DNA of 64,000 nt from Palsa-504 sp963744575 (GCA_963744575.1 CAVUUF010000012.1:124001-188000); one strand, 5' to 3'; positions 1 through 9,558 are shown, numbered from the stretch's first letter. A program made the numbers and translations. Notes: a model not told the origin generated them from the letters alone.

Positions 1-278
1 GTCCGGAGTAACGCTTGGCGAGTGATCAATACGGCCTGAAGCCTGCGGCCCTTGGCCCGTGCCGAAGACCACATCGGTCCGCACCCGGACGTCTACGACG
101 CACCCAGGTGTTCATCTCTCGCCTCGGGAGAGATGAAACTCGTCCGTGCTAATCTGGCACTACCGCTCCGGACCCCGGTGGCCACAGCGCTCGTAACTGA
201 AATCCACCGACATGCCCGGAGCCTTTTCATGCTGGATTTGGCAAGATACGTCCGGCCCGGCATTTGCCGTCGTCGGAC

Positions 279-573
279 GTGACGACAGACGCGCCGGCGA
301 CGGTAGCCAGCCTGCACGGACCGGATCTCCCCGCACGCCATGCAACTGCGGGCAGCATCTCCGCCCTGTCGCCGGCGGAGGTCTTCGACGCACTGGAAAG
401 CTCCTCGCAGGGCCTGGCGGCGGCGAAGGCGGCATCCCGGCTCGCGGCGCTCGGCCCTAACGAACTGCGCGCGGCCAAGCGGCCACCGGTCATCACGAAG
501 GTGCTCGCGCAGTTCACCAACCTGTTCGCTCTGGTGCTCCTGGGCGCCTCGGTCATCACGTTCGCCTCCTACG
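279..573 (+). pseudogene. P-type cation ATPase, N-terminal fragment
   Basis: The frame from GTG 279 reads like the N-terminal cation-ATPase domain: LSPAEVFDALESS, then GLAAAKAASRLAALGPNEL, then a membrane segment rich in L/V (FALVLLGASVITFASY). Family members continue for about 800 more residues with the DKTGT phosphorylation site. Here the match stops at about 573, where insertion-sequence DNA begins. A further collinear piece reappears at 1862-1945. The gene is therefore broken by an insertion and cannot make a transporter. Confidence 0.75.
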
Positions 574-1734
574 CAGCGCGGCGCCGAGCTTGCTGTCGCG
601 GAAGATGTTCTCCACCGTGGTGCGGTGCCGGTACCAGTGCTCTGCCGCTATCGCGGTGTCCGGGCTGGACACGTCCAGGTTGGTCAGGATGAAGCTGTAG
701 GCGTAGATCGCCCCGGCGCGGGCCAGTTCGGGGATCGGCAGGGCCCGCTGGTCGGGGTGCAGGGTGCGGCGGCGGCGGGACCGCGGGTCGGCGGAGACCT
801 GGGCCGGGTCCAGCAGGACCCGGCGGACCAGCAGCCGGGTGTCCGCGGGCCACCAGTCCGGGCAGTACTCCGCGACGGCGACCTGCGCGCCGTCCATGTC
901 AATGGCGTCATGCCAGTCGTCCTCGGTGATCCCGGCCAGCAGCCGCCACAACGGCGCGATCCGCTTGGCGCCGATCGCGAAGCTGATGTGCGCGTCGTGG
1001 GCGGCGCGGGCCAGTTGCCCGGCGAAATAGCCGGCGTCGGCGCGCATCGCCACCCGGCCCGAAGCCCGCGCCGCCGCGGGCAGGCAGCCCAGCGCGCGGC
1101 GCAGCAGATCCGGCGCGGTCGCGCGCGGGTCATCGGTGCCGTCGCCCAGGTCGGCGGCCAGGACAATCTCGGTCTCGGCCCAGGTGGCCACGTGCGGCAG
1201 GCCCACCCGCTGGCCCTGGTGGTTATACGCCACGCCGCGTTTCTTCCGGCCGTAGACCTCCACGTCAGTGGTGTCCAGGTCGATCGTGACCGGCCCGCCG
1301 GCCAGCACCGTCGCCCGCGGCGCGGACAGCAGCGCCAGCATCCGCCCGGTCACCGCCGCCAGGCCGGTCTCCACTGCCTGCCACTGCGCCGGGGTGACCC
1401 GCCGGGCCAGGCCCGCCGCGGTCGTGGACGCCAGCCCCGGCACCGGCGTGATCTGCTGCCCGGCCGCATCGGCGCGCTGCCGGTCCAGCCCGGTCAGGAA
1501 ATCCTCCCCAGCCAGCTGCGCCGCCGCGATCCCGGCCAGCAGCTCCCCGGCCCCGAACCCGCGTTCGCGCTGCTTGATCGGGCCAACCGCCGCATCCAGC
1601 GCCCCGATCACGCCGAGCCGCCCGCACAACTCGGTGACCACGGCCAGGCCCGCGTTCGGCGTCAGCGCCGGATCCGGCGCGCCGATCCGCGGCTGCCGCC
1701 GCGATCTGCCCGCCCCGCTGCGTATCCTTTTCAC
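556..1734 (-). pseudogene. IS1380-family transposase, C-terminally truncated
   Basis: The 392-aa frame carries DDE-transposase features of the IS1380 type. These are an N-terminal segment with LTPNAGLAVVTELCGRLG, a central VTIDLDTTDVEVYGRKK (first Asp region), then MRADAGYFAG (second Asp) and WYRHRTTVENIFRDSKLG (the Y-R-E signature). The family normally continues about 80-100 residues beyond IFRDSKLGAALR; here five unrelated codons follow and then a stop. A fragment matching the missing C-terminus lies at 31644-31769. The start is ATG 1734. Confidence 0.75.
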
Positions 1735-1860
1735 CAGGTAGGTGCCTCTCCGCCTGAGATGATCATTACTTCGCAGCGATCATCATCCCAGGTCAAAGGG
1801 GCACCTATCGGCATTTGCGCCGCCGTGTCACCGACCTACTCGCGGATTGGGTCTGATCCG
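574..1860 (-). mobile_element. Truncated IS1380-like insertion sequence
   Basis: This segment separates two collinear pieces of a P-type ATPase gene and contains a minus-strand IS1380-type transposase gene. The transposase stop-side end is missing: homology ends at the KLGAALR motif, exactly where ATPase sequence begins. The 5' flank (1739-1807) holds an imperfect inverted repeat. The left boundary follows the ATPase homology; the right boundary near 1860 is approximate. The missing end means the element is probably immobile. Confidence 0.7.
1739..1807. repeat. Imperfect inverted repeat upstream of the transposase
   Basis: TAGGTGCC at 1739-1746 pairs with GGCACCTA at 1800-1807, and an inner GATGATC (1758-1764) pairs with GATCATC (1778-1784). 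The two arms keep partial similarity between these blocks. It lies just upstream of the transposase start, so it could be an element end or a promoter-associated palindrome. Only the repeat itself is seen. Confidence 0.5.
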
Positions 1861-1861
1861 G

Positions 1862-1945
1862 TCACCCCGGGATACCGGGAGCCTGGAGCTGGCCGTCGCC
1901 ATCCTGGCTGTGGTCTTGCTCAACGGCGCGATCGGGTTTCCGGGG
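1862..1945 (+). pseudogene. P-type cation ATPase, second fragment
   Basis: This short stretch reads PRDTGSLELAVAILAVVLLN followed by GAIGF, the membrane segment that follows the N-terminal domain in P-type ATPases. It lies directly downstream of the insertion sequence and is collinear with the 279-573 fragment. Sequence after about 1945 no longer resembles an ATPase, so the gene also lost its catalytic core. The call rests on motif memory, not on an alignment. Confidence 0.6.
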
Positions 1946-2061
1946 TCGGCTACAAACGGAAGGCGTCATCAGCGGGCCGGACCAGGTCACCGAGCTGCTC
2001 CAGGCCCGATCCGGCTTCTCGCGCGCCTGATGCCAGAACCGATACGGAAGGGACGATAACG

Positions 2062-2709
2062 ATGAAGACAAGCGTGAAGGACGCCATGACCACTCAGGTC
2101 GTGGCGGTCAAGCTCGGCGCGTCATTCAAGGAGATGGCGGCCAGGCTCCGCCAGTCCCGGGTGAGCGCGTTTCCCGTCATCGACGACGACGGGAAGGTGA
2201 TCGGGGTGGTCTCCGAGGCCGACATGCTGGCCAGGAAGGTCCTGAGCGCCGGCATGCTGCACCGCGGGGAACAGGAGAAGGCCGACGGCCTGACCGCGGG
2301 CGACCTGATGACTCACCCGGCGGTAACCGTCTCACCAGAAGATTCGGTCGAGGTGGCCGCCCGGCTGATGTATACCCTCCAGGTCAAGCGACTTCCCGTC
2401 ATCGACCCCAGCGGCCGGCTCGCCGGGATCATCAGCCGGGCCGACGTGCTGGCGGTCTTCGGCCGCTCAGATGAGGAGATCCGCAAGGAGGTCACCGACG
2501 ACGTGATCTGCCAGGAGTTCGGGGCGGCCCCGCGCCAGTTCGCGGTGACCGTCCAGGCCGGGGTCGTGACCCTGGAGGGAAATGCGGAAACCGCCGCGCT
2601 GGGCCACGTCATCGTACGCAAGGTCCGGCACGTCCAGGGTGTAGTCGCCGTCCGCGATCGGCTCACCTACCCCGACGTGTACGCCAGCATCGCCGGCCCT
2701 GGCTTCTGA
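2062..2709 (+). CDS. CBS-pair and BON domain protein
   Basis: The 215-aa protein has two CBS motifs (residues about 5-60 and 80-135) and a C-terminal BON domain (about 150-205). The first CBS shows MTTQVVAVKLGASFKEMAA and VSAFPVIDDDGKVIGVVSE; the second shows MTHPAVTVSPEDSVEVAA and VKRLPVIDPSGRLAGIIS. CBS pairs sense adenine nucleotides, and BON domains often bind membranes or phospholipids. The ATG at 2062 follows a GGAAGGGA Shine-Dalgarno. The next gene begins 24 bases downstream, suggesting co-transcription. Such proteins are common in actinobacterial stress regulons; the partner is unknown. Confidence 0.9.
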   Translation: MKTSVKDAMTTQVVAVKLGASFKEMAARLRQSRVSAFPVIDDDGKVIGVVSEADMLARKVLSAGMLHRGEQEKADGLTAGDLMTHPAVTVSPEDSVEVAARLMYTLQVKRLPVIDPSGRLAGIISRADVLAVFGRSDEEIRKEVTDDVICQEFGAAPRQFAVTVQAGVVTLEGNAETAALGHVIVRKVRHVQGVVAVRDRLTYPDVYASIAGPGF

Positions 2710-2733
2710 TCCGGTCCGGGCGATGAGACTTCA

Positions 2734-5229
2734 GTGAGCACGGCGCAGGCAGGGGTCGGATCCGGCCAGGCGTACGCGCTTTTGGCCGACGGGACGACGG
2801 TCGGGATCCGCCCGGCCGGCCCAGGCGATTTCGGCGCGGTCAAGGCCATGCATGAGGCGTTGTCCCCCGGCAACACCTACATGCGTTTCTTCAGCCTCAG
2901 CCGGACGGCGGCCGGTACCGAGGCGCGGCGGATCTGCCGGGACCCCTCGCCGGATCAGGTGGCGTTGCTCGCGCTGTCGGCCGGCGAAGTGGTCGGCTGC
3001 GCCAGCTACGTCACCGCCGGCAAGGGAGCACCGGGCCGCCAGGACGGTGTGGCGGAGATCGCGTTCGCGGTAGCCGACCACATGCACCACCGGGGCATCG
3101 CTACCTTGCTGCTCGAACATCTGGCTGCTCGAACATCTCTCTCCTACGCCAGGAGCCACCAGATAACGACGTTCACCGCGCAGACCCTGACCGAGAACCG
3201 GGCGATGCTGAACGTCTTCGCCGACGCCGGCCTGCCCATGGACCGTCATTTCGAGGACGAGGTCTTCGAGACGACCTTTCCTCTCCCCGCCGCTGCCCTG
3301 ACCACCTCTGTCGACAGCTACCTGAACGCCGTGGCCGAACGGGAGCGCAGCGCGGAAGCCGCCAGCCTGCGCCACGTGCTCGCGCCCGAGTCAGTCGCGG
3401 TGATCGGCGCGGGCCGGCGGCAGGGGACGGCGGGCCGGGCGATCCTGGAGAACCTCCGGGCCGGCGGGTACGCCGGCCACCTCTACGCGGTCAACCCGCG
3501 CGCCCGGCAGATCGGCGGCGAGCGGTGCCTGGCCTCGGTGCTCGATCTGCCTGAGCCGGTGGACCTCGCGGTGATCGCGGTGCCCGCCACGGCGGTCCTG
3601 GAGGCGGCGGAGCAGTGCGGCCAGCGCGGCGTGCGGTCCCTCGTGGTCGTCACCTCCGGGCTGGAGGTCGCCGCCTGCGCCGAACTGCTCGCGGTGTGCC
3701 GCCGGCACGGCATGCGGCTGGTCGGCCCGGACTGCTTCGGCGTGGCCGCGCCCGGCATCGGCCTCAACGCCACCTTCGCCGCCAGTCAGCCGCGGACCGG
3801 CGTGGCCGGCCTGGTCATGCAATCCGGCGGCCTGGGCTTCGCCATGGTGGATCAGCTGTCCCGGCTCGGCATCGGGATCTCCTCGTTCGCGTCGTGGGCG
3901 AGAAGCTGGACGTGTCGGGCAACGACATGCTGCTGTGGTGGGAACACGACGGCGTGACCACGCTCGCGGTGCTGTACATCGAGTCGTTCGGCAACCCGCG
4001 CAAGTTCGCCCGGACCGCCCGCCGGGTGGGCGCCACCATGCCCGTGCTCACCGTGCTGGCTGGACGTTCCGGCCAGAGACGGCGGGGCGCCCAGCTGCGC
4101 CTCTGGTCAGCCGGGAAGCGCTGTTCGAGCAGGCCGGCGTCATCATCACGCGCGGCTACGGCGAACTGATCGAGGCCACCGCGCTGCTGGGCACCCAGCC
4201 GGTCCCGGCCGGACGCACCATCGCGATCGTGTCCAACGTGGGCAGCGCGGGGCTGCTGGCGGCTGATGCCTGCACGGACCTCGGGCTCACCGTCCACCGC
4301 CCGCACGGCCTGACCAGGCGGCGGCTGCGCGCGGTGGTGCCGGGAACCGGCGCCGTCACCGGCCCTGTCGACACCGGGGCCACGGTTTCCGGCGAGGATT
4401 TCCGCCAGTGCCTCGAGCTGCTCGCGGCGGACGACGAGGTACACGCGATCATCGCCCTGGCCCTGCCCACCGGCGCCACCGGCGACCTGGTGGCCGCCAT
4501 CACCGAGGCTGACGTCGGCATTTCGCTGGCCGCGGTGGTGCTCAACCAGCCAGAATCTGTCCGGCTGCTGCCGCGAGGCCCGATGCCGGAGGAAGATGAG
4601 GGCCGAGTGCCCGCCTACGGGTACCCGGAAGCCGCGGTGGCCGCTATGGCCCGCGCCGCCAGTTACGGAGCCTGGCGGGTGGCACCGCGCGGGCACGTGC
4701 CTGACTTCGCTGATATCAGGGCCGCGGACGCCCGCGCGCTGGCGCACGAGTTCCTCCGCCAGGCACCAGACGGCGGCTGGCTTCCCCCTGGTCAGACGAC
4801 CGATCTTCTGGGCTGCTACGGAATACTGCTGGCCGACGGCGAAGACACTTCCGCTACCGTGGCCGCGCGAGCGGGCTGGACCGAAGTAATCGTCAGGGTC
4901 GCGGCTGACCACACCTTCGGCCCGCTGGTGATGTTCGGGCCCGGCGGCGCGGACCCCGGGCCTGCCGGGCTGGTCGCCGGGCACGCAGCCCGGCTCACGC
5001 CGCTGACCGACATCGACGCGGACCAGCTGATCCGGGGTGTTGCCCCGGGGGGACGTACCTGCGTGACCTGCTGCTGCGGGTCTCGCGGCTCGCCGACGAC
5101 CTGCCCGAAGTCACCGGCCTTGATCTCAGCCCGGTCATCGCCGGGCCAGACGAAGCCATCGTCTTGGCCGCGCGGATCACGGTGGCACCCTACGAGCCGC
5201 CCGACCCGTTCCTGCGGAAGCTGCGCTGA
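2734..5229 (+). pseudogene. GNAT acetyltransferase / acetate-CoA ligase-like fusion, frameshifted
   Basis: From GTG 2734 an N-terminal GNAT domain (IRPAGPGDFGAVKAMHEALS, HHRGIATLLLEHL) is followed by a CoA-binding domain (SVAVIGAGRRQGTAGRAILE) and a succinyl-CoA-ligase-like part. The full protein can be followed only by changing frame at about 3890-3905 (to VGEKLDVSGNDMLLWW), at about 4060-4090 (to SREALFEQAGVIITRGYGEL) and at about 5045 (to LRDLLLRVSRLADDLPEV). A 16-bp tandem duplication lies at 3108-3138 inside the GNAT domain. Family members act as ADP-forming acyl-CoA synthetases or protein lysine acetyltransferases; this copy is decayed. Confidence 0.8.
3108..3138 (+). repeat. Period-16 tandem duplication in the GNAT domain
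   Basis: GCTGCTCGAACATCT occurs at 3108-3122 and again at 3124-3138. The period of 16 is not a multiple of three, so the duplication shifts the reading frame. The expected downstream motif FTAQTLTENRAML is recovered in the original frame, so a second compensating change must lie between. This looks like slipped-strand duplication. Confidence 0.75.
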
Positions 5230-5313
5230 TGCGCCGGTAAAACTGATGCGCCAGTAAAGAAGCCGGTTACCAGGGCAAGCACCATGACCCGTTCGGAAAA
5301 AAGGGGTTTAAGA

Positions 5314-6345
5314 GTGACTATGACTGAGCAGGAACCGTTGACCAGCACTGAGCTCGATGCGCTGGACGCGTGGTGGCGGGCGGCGAATTACCTGTCGGCG
5401 GGGCAGATCTACCTGATGGGCAACCCGCTGCTGGCCGAGCCGCTGCGGCCTGAGCACGTCAAGCCGCGGCTGCTGGGGCACCACGCCTGGGCTCAACCTG
5501 ATCTATGCGCACCTGAACCGGGTGATCAGGAACTGGGATCTGAACGTCATCTACGTGGCGGGGCCGGGGCACGGCGGGCCCGGCATGGTGGCGAACACCT
5601 ACCTGGAGGGGACTTATACCAAGCTGTACCCCGCACATCACTCAGGACACCGCGGGCCTGGCAAAGCTGTTCCGGCAGTTCTCCTTCCCGGGCGGCATTC
5701 CCTCGCACGTGGCGCCCGAGACACCCGGCTCGATTCACGAGGGCGGCGAACTCGGCTACTCGCTGGCCCACGCCTACGGGGCGCCGTTCGACAACCCGGA
5801 CCTGATCGTGGCCTGCGTGATCGGCGACGGCGAGGCCGAGACCGGGCCGCTGGCCGGCAGCTGGCACTCCACCAAGTTCCTCAACCCGGCCACCGACGGC
5901 GCGGTGCTGCCGATCCTGCACCTGAACGGGTACAAGATCGCCAACCCGACCGTGCTGGCCCGGATCCCGCATGAGGAGCTCGAGTTCCTGCTGCGGGGTT
6001 ACGGGTACACGGTGCACACGGTCGAAGGTGATGACCCGAAGCTGGTGCACCAGAAGCTCGCCGCGACCATGGACACGGTGATCAGCGAGATCCACGCCAC
6101 CAGGATCCCGGCTTCATCGACCACGTGGTCAACAAGAAGGCCGAGGTCATCCGGGCGTACCTGCCGCCGGACACCAACACGCTGCTCTCGGTCGCGGACC
6201 ACTGCCTGCGCTCGCGGCACTACGTCAACGTGATCGTGGCCGGCAAGCAGCCGCAGTGGAACTGGCTGTCCATCGACGAGGCGGTCATCCACGGCACCCG
6301 CGGCGCCGGGATCTGGGAGTGGGCGTCCAACGACGCGCCGGGGTA
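5314..6345 (+). pseudogene. xfp: Phosphoketolase, decayed
   Basis: Phosphoketolase splits xylulose-5-P or fructose-6-P to acetyl-P. The N-terminus (LDAWWRAANYLSAGQIYLM), GPGHGGPGMVANTYLEGTY, FSFPGGIPSHVAPETPGSIH and the TPP-binding GDGEAETGPLAGSWHS are all recognisable, but in several frames, with shifts at about 5485 and 5632. At about 6105 the sequence jumps from MDTVISEIHAT to VVNKKAEVIRAYLPPDTNTL, losing roughly 300 residues. Homology stops at about 6345 (GIWEWASND), so the C-terminal third is also gone. A GTG or ATG start lies at 5314/5320. Confidence 0.85.
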
Positions 6346-6456
6346 CACTCCTTCCACGTTCGCCTGTGACCTTGAGAGCTTGAGGTCGCCGGAATGCCAG
6401 CTATCTGTCATGGGTCAAAGCGCGCGCCCGAAGCCACGATCGGTCGCGCCGGACCG

Positions 6457-6726
6457 TCAGCCTGTCCAGGCGTCCTGCTTCTTGCCGACGATGTTCTCGT
6501 GAAACGGGCTCTTCGGGCCTTCACTGGGGATGATGGCCCACGCTGCCAGGTAGGCCAGCACGCCCGCGCCTCCGGTGAGGACGGAGACGACGGCCCAGAT
6601 CACCCGGACCAGGGTCACATCCAAGCCGAAGTAGCCGGCGACTCCCGCGCACACCCCGGCCAGCATCCGGCCGTCCCGGCTGCGCACCAGGGCCTTGCTT
6701 GCGTTTCCGTCTCTCACGTGAACCAT
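6457..6726 (-). CDS. PspC-domain membrane protein
   Basis: This 89-aa protein has the PspC signature: KALVRSRDGRMLAGVCAGVA, GYFGLDVTLVRVIWAV, then a hydrophobic segment ending AYLAAWAIIP. PspC domains are small membrane proteins linked to envelope stress. It is divergent from a winged-helix gene at 6850. The 123-bp intergenic region shares a palindrome and an AT-rich block with the intergenic region at 9140-9302. Start GTG or ATG at 6726 is preceded by an AGGAGATGG-like stretch overlapping the start; the exact start is slightly uncertain. Confidence 0.85.
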   Translation of the reverse strand: MVHVRDGNASKALVRSRDGRMLAGVCAGVAGYFGLDVTLVRVIWAVVSVLTGGAGVLAYLAAWAIIPSEGPKSPFHENIVGKKQDAWTG

Positions 6727-6748
6727 CTCCTGCGGTTGCCCCGGGGTA

Positions 6749-6849
6749 GCTGGCCGCCGTCGGCGGCTGATTCCCGGTGGCTGGCCCCAGACTATACTTG
6801 AAAGGTAAGACTAGCAATATTTTTCTAGAATTTACGGTATGCTATCGGG
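6749..6849 (+). promoter_or_regulatory. Divergent intergenic region with palindrome and AT-rich promoter block
   Basis: It contains the palindrome GCCGCCGTCGGCGGC within 6749-6769 and, about 61 bases on, ACTAGCAATATTTTTC at 6810-6825, 40 bases before the winged-helix start codon. The same two blocks with the same spacing occur at 9202-9222 and 9262-9277 before a paralogous gene. The AT-rich block stands out against the GC-rich surroundings. Operator or promoter function is inferred from conservation and position. Confidence 0.6.
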
Positions 6850-7035
6850 ATGGTGAGCTGGAGTTTCCTGAGCAGCCACACCCCCGGGCTGCTGTGCATC
6901 GCCCGCGACCCGGGCGCGCGGCTGCGCGATATCGCGGCCAGCGTGGGCGTCACCGGGCGCAGCGCCCACGCCATCGTCACCGATCTCGCCGGCGCCGGCT
7001 ACGACATCAGGCAGAAGGACGGCCGGCGTAACCGC
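6850..7035 (+). pseudogene. Winged-helix regulator, N-terminal part joined to an integrase fragment
   Basis: From ATG 6850 the frame reads as a MarR-like winged helix: ARDPGARLRDIAASVGVTGR, AHAIVTDLAGAGYDIRQKDG, RRNR. It is a clear paralogue of the intact proteins at 9303 and 10468. After RRNRHDERG the paralogues' YQIQAHRPLPEPG tail is missing and the frame runs into tyrosine-integrase-like sequence. The open frame continues to 7314, so a chimeric 154-aa protein could be made. The DNA-binding half is complete enough to fold. Confidence 0.65.
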
Positions 7036-7068
7036 CACGACGAGCGCGGACTCAAACACCGTCCGGCG

Positions 7069-7372
7069 AGCGAGGCACGGCGAGTGCCCATCCCGCCCGA
7101 GTTGGTCGCCATCCCACGCCAGCACATCGACACCTTCGACATCGCCGCCGACGGCCGGATCTTCAGCAGTGACCGCGAACATCCCGTCGCCTCGACCGTC
7201 ATCGGCGACGTCTGGGCCTCGGCTCGCAATCTTGCCCTGACACCCGCGCAGGCTGCCTCAAGCTGGCCGGGCGCCTCTACGACCTGCGGCACGCGGCTGT
7301 ACCGCCGTGGCTGAGTGCGGGGGTGCCCCCGCTTCGGGTCGCCGAGCGCGCCGGGCATCGATGTTCCCAGGC
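7069..7372 (+). pseudogene. Tyrosine recombinase (phage-type integrase), C-terminal fragment
   Basis: The stretch reads RRVPIPPELVAIPRQHIDTF, GRIFSSDREHPVASTVIGDV and LALTPAQAAS, which match the catalytic-domain layout of actinobacterial integrases. After a frameshift near 7262 it continues LAGRLYDLRHAAV (with the DLRH catalytic Arg box) and VAERAGH (the second conserved His region). The terminal Tyr motif is not recognisable after about 7372. The fragment is fused in frame to a regulator fragment and is certainly inactive. Confidence 0.7.
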
Positions 7373-7436
7373 CGTCCGTTTCTGCCACATGGGTCCCTCG
7401 GGGGAGGCGGGCGTGAAGAATGTTCGCGCCGGGGCG

Positions 7437-8306
7437 CTATGCGGTTGCTGTCAGGCCGGCCAGGTCGGCGCTGGCCTGCCACAGCCGGGCCGCGGCGGCG
7501 GTGTCGCAGGCGGCCTTGGCAGAGGCCTTGGGCTTGCGGTTGGCGAAGTAGCGGCCGGTGATGCCCTCGACCTGGGGTGAGGAGGCGAGGTAGACCGGGG
7601 TGACCGCGCCTTCGGCCGGGGTTTTCATGAAGGGGCGCGCCGCGCGGATCACGATGGCGAAGTGCGCCGCCTGGTCTTCGGCGCCGAAGCTGGTGCGCAC
7701 GACCCCGGGATGCAGCACGGTGGCGGTGACGCCGGTGCCTTCCAGGCGGCGGGCCAGTTCGTAGGTGAACATCACGTTGGCCAGCTTGGACTGGCTGTAG
7801 GCGCGCTGCCCGGAGTAATTCTGCTCGCCCTGCAGGTCATCGAAGTCAATGCGGCCCCTGGCGTGGGCGCCGGAGGAGACGGTGACGATCCGGGCGGGTG
7901 CGCTGGCGGTCAGGCGGTCCAGCAGCAGGTTGGTTAGCAGGAAGGAGGCGAGGTGGTTCAGCGCGAAGGTGCGCTCCAGGCCGTCAGTGGTGACGTGCCG
8001 GTGGGCCCAGAACCCGCCGACGTTGTTGACCAGCACGTCCAGGCGCGGGTAGGTGCCAGTCACCTGGGCGGCCAGACGGCGCACCTGGGCCTGGACGGAC
8101 ATGTCGGCGGCAAAGACATCCACCGCTGCGTTACCCGTCGCAGTGCGGATTCCGGCCGCGGCCGCCTCAGCGCGCGCCTGGTCGCGGCCGGTGATGCCGA
8201 CCCGGGCGCCCAGCGCGGCGAGCCCGGCGGCGGTGGCCATGCCGATGCCCCCCGTGCCCCCGGTGACCAGAACGGACTTCCCGGCCATGAGGGGGGCCTC
8301 AGCCAT
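7437..8306 (-). CDS. Short-chain dehydrogenase/reductase
   Basis: The 289-aa protein is a complete classical SDR. It has the TGGTGGIG cofactor loop (about residues 15-22), NNVGG after beta-4, VTVSSGAH with the catalytic Ser, and the YSQSK catalytic Tyr/Lys motif. The overall pattern (LNHLASFLLTNLLLDRL, VLHPGVVRTSFG) resembles retinol-dehydrogenase-like SDRs in actinobacteria, which reduce carbonyls with NAD(P)H. The substrate is unknown. It stands between an integrase remnant and a membrane-protein gene with no obvious operon partner. Confidence 0.9.
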   Translation of the reverse strand: MAEAPLMAGKSVLVTGGTGGIGMATAAGLAALGARVGITGRDQARAEAAAAGIRTATGNAAVDVFAADMSVQAQVRRLAAQVTGTYPRLDVLVNNVGGFWAHRHVTTDGLERTFALNHLASFLLTNLLLDRLTASAPARIVTVSSGAHARGRIDFDDLQGEQNYSGQRAYSQSKLANVMFTYELARRLEGTGVTATVLHPGVVRTSFGAEDQAAHFAIVIRAARPFMKTPAEGAVTPVYLASSPQVEGITGRYFANRKPKASAKAACDTAAAARLWQASADLAGLTATA

Positions 8307-8416
8307 GGTTCATTCCCTGGTTCCTGGGGGTTCCCGGAAATGGGGAGGGACCCGGATGCTTAGCATGACCGTGACCGGTTCGCCGCCGGGGCGGGCAGCT
8401 GCCCGGCGCCGGGTGG

Positions 8417-9139
8417 TCACGAAAGGCTGCCTGCGGGGACCGGCTGCGGGGCGGGCGGCACGGCCGGGAGCGGGGCGAGGTGGCCTGGGTCGGTGCCGCC
8501 GGTGTCGAGCCGGAACGGCGGGTACTCATCCCGCATCAGCGTGACGTAGGCCAGGACGCGGTAGCACCACCGGTTCAGTCCCATGACCAGGTCGAAGATC
8601 CGCTGCGGGTAGCGGCCGGATACCGCCAGGATGACCGCGGCGATCACCGCGAGCAAGGTGATCAGGCCGATGCCGCCGGTGACCCGCCACGCCGCGCTTC
8701 GGCCGAACTCCCAGCCGCCGGCGAAGATCGCCACGATCAGGTACTGCGGCAGCGCGAGCAGCCACCACTTGACCAGCACCAGGCCCCGGCTGAGCCGCTG
8801 CGGGTAGTCCACGCTGAAGTCGGCCGGGTAGGAGGGGTCCGGCTGCAGGCTGAACGGCGGGTACTTATCAGTGCCGAAGGCACTGGCGCCGTAGAAGGCG
8901 ACCCGCCAGGACCAGCGCATCACCCCGAGGTTGAAATCGAAGATCGCCCGCGGATAGCGGCCGGTGAACAAGATCGCGAATCCGGCGGCGACGGTCAGCA
9001 CGCTTACCGCGCACCACAAGAAGAACAGCACCACGAAGTGCGGGATCACCAGCAGCCACTTGACCAGCCACAGCCACCGGCTCACAGCCGGATCCAGCTG
9101 CCCGTCGAGACGGGCCGGGTAAGGCTGAGCGTCCATCAT
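8417..9139 (-). CDS. DUF4389 membrane protein
   Basis: The start is set at ATG 9139 (MMDAQPYPARLDG), because AGGAGG lies five bases upstream; an open frame extends further but has no such site. The 240-aa product has the duplicated DUF4389 layout. Each half has hydrophobic helices (WLWLVKWLLVIPHFVVLFFL; LVKWWLLALPQYLIVAIFAG), then a GRYPRAIFDF or GRYPQRIFDL motif, then YPPFSL/YPPFRL. The function is unknown; it is an integral membrane protein. It is divergent from the winged-helix gene at 9303, mirroring the PspC/winged-helix pair. Confidence 0.85.
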   Translation of the reverse strand: MMDAQPYPARLDGQLDPAVSRWLWLVKWLLVIPHFVVLFFLWCAVSVLTVAAGFAILFTGRYPRAIFDFNLGVMRWSWRVAFYGASAFGTDKYPPFSLQPDPSYPADFSVDYPQRLSRGLVLVKWWLLALPQYLIVAIFAGGWEFGRSAAWRVTGGIGLITLLAVIAAVILAVSGRYPQRIFDLVMGLNRWCYRVLAYVTLMRDEYPPFRLDTGGTDPGHLAPLPAVPPAPQPVPAGSLS

Positions 9140-9201
9140 GAACCTCCTGATGCCTGACTGCCTGAACTTGCGTCCAGGCGGTCCCGCGGTGACCACGGGT
9201 G

Positions 9202-9302
9202 GCTGGCCGCCGTCGGCGGCTGTGCCCGGTGCCTGCCCTCAGCCTATATTTGCAATCTGAAACTAGCAATATTTTTCAAGAAATTGAAGTATACTTTTCT
9301 GC
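9202..9302 (+). promoter_or_regulatory. Second copy of the palindrome plus AT-rich promoter block
   Basis: GCCGCCGTCGGCGGC sits within 9202-9222 and ACTAGCAATATTTTTC at 9262-9277, followed by the start codon at 9303. Spacings are within one base of those in the 6749-6849 region (60 versus 61 bases between blocks; 41 versus 40 to the ATG). The surrounding bases differ more, which points to selection on the blocks or to a fairly old duplication. Confidence 0.6.
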
Positions 9303-9558
9303 ATGGCGAACTGGGGTTTCCTGACCACCCACGCCCGGGTGCTGCTGTGCATCGCGCACGACCCGGGCGCGCGGCTGCGTGACATCGCGGCGAGCCTGGG
9401 CATCACCGAGCGCACCGCCCACGGCATCGTCACCGACCTCACCGAGGCCGGCTACGTGGTGAAGCAGAAAGACGGCCGCCGCAACCGCTACCAGATCCAG
9501 GCGCACCGGCCGCTGCCCGAGCCCGGCACCCGGGAGCCCGCCGTGGGCGAGATCCTCG
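9303..9558. repeat. Left arm of a 256-bp inverted duplication
   Basis: The 256 bases from the start codon are nearly identical to the reverse complement of 10213-10468, with only a few substitutions visible. The duplication covers the DNA-binding half of a winged-helix gene and stops within its C-terminal tail. The upstream promoter block is present only at this copy. Confidence 0.85.

Noticed and set aside
340..2061. Long plus-strand frame leading into the CBS gene
   Set aside because: The part before 2062 is antisense to the transposase; only the CBS part has domains and its own RBS and ATG.
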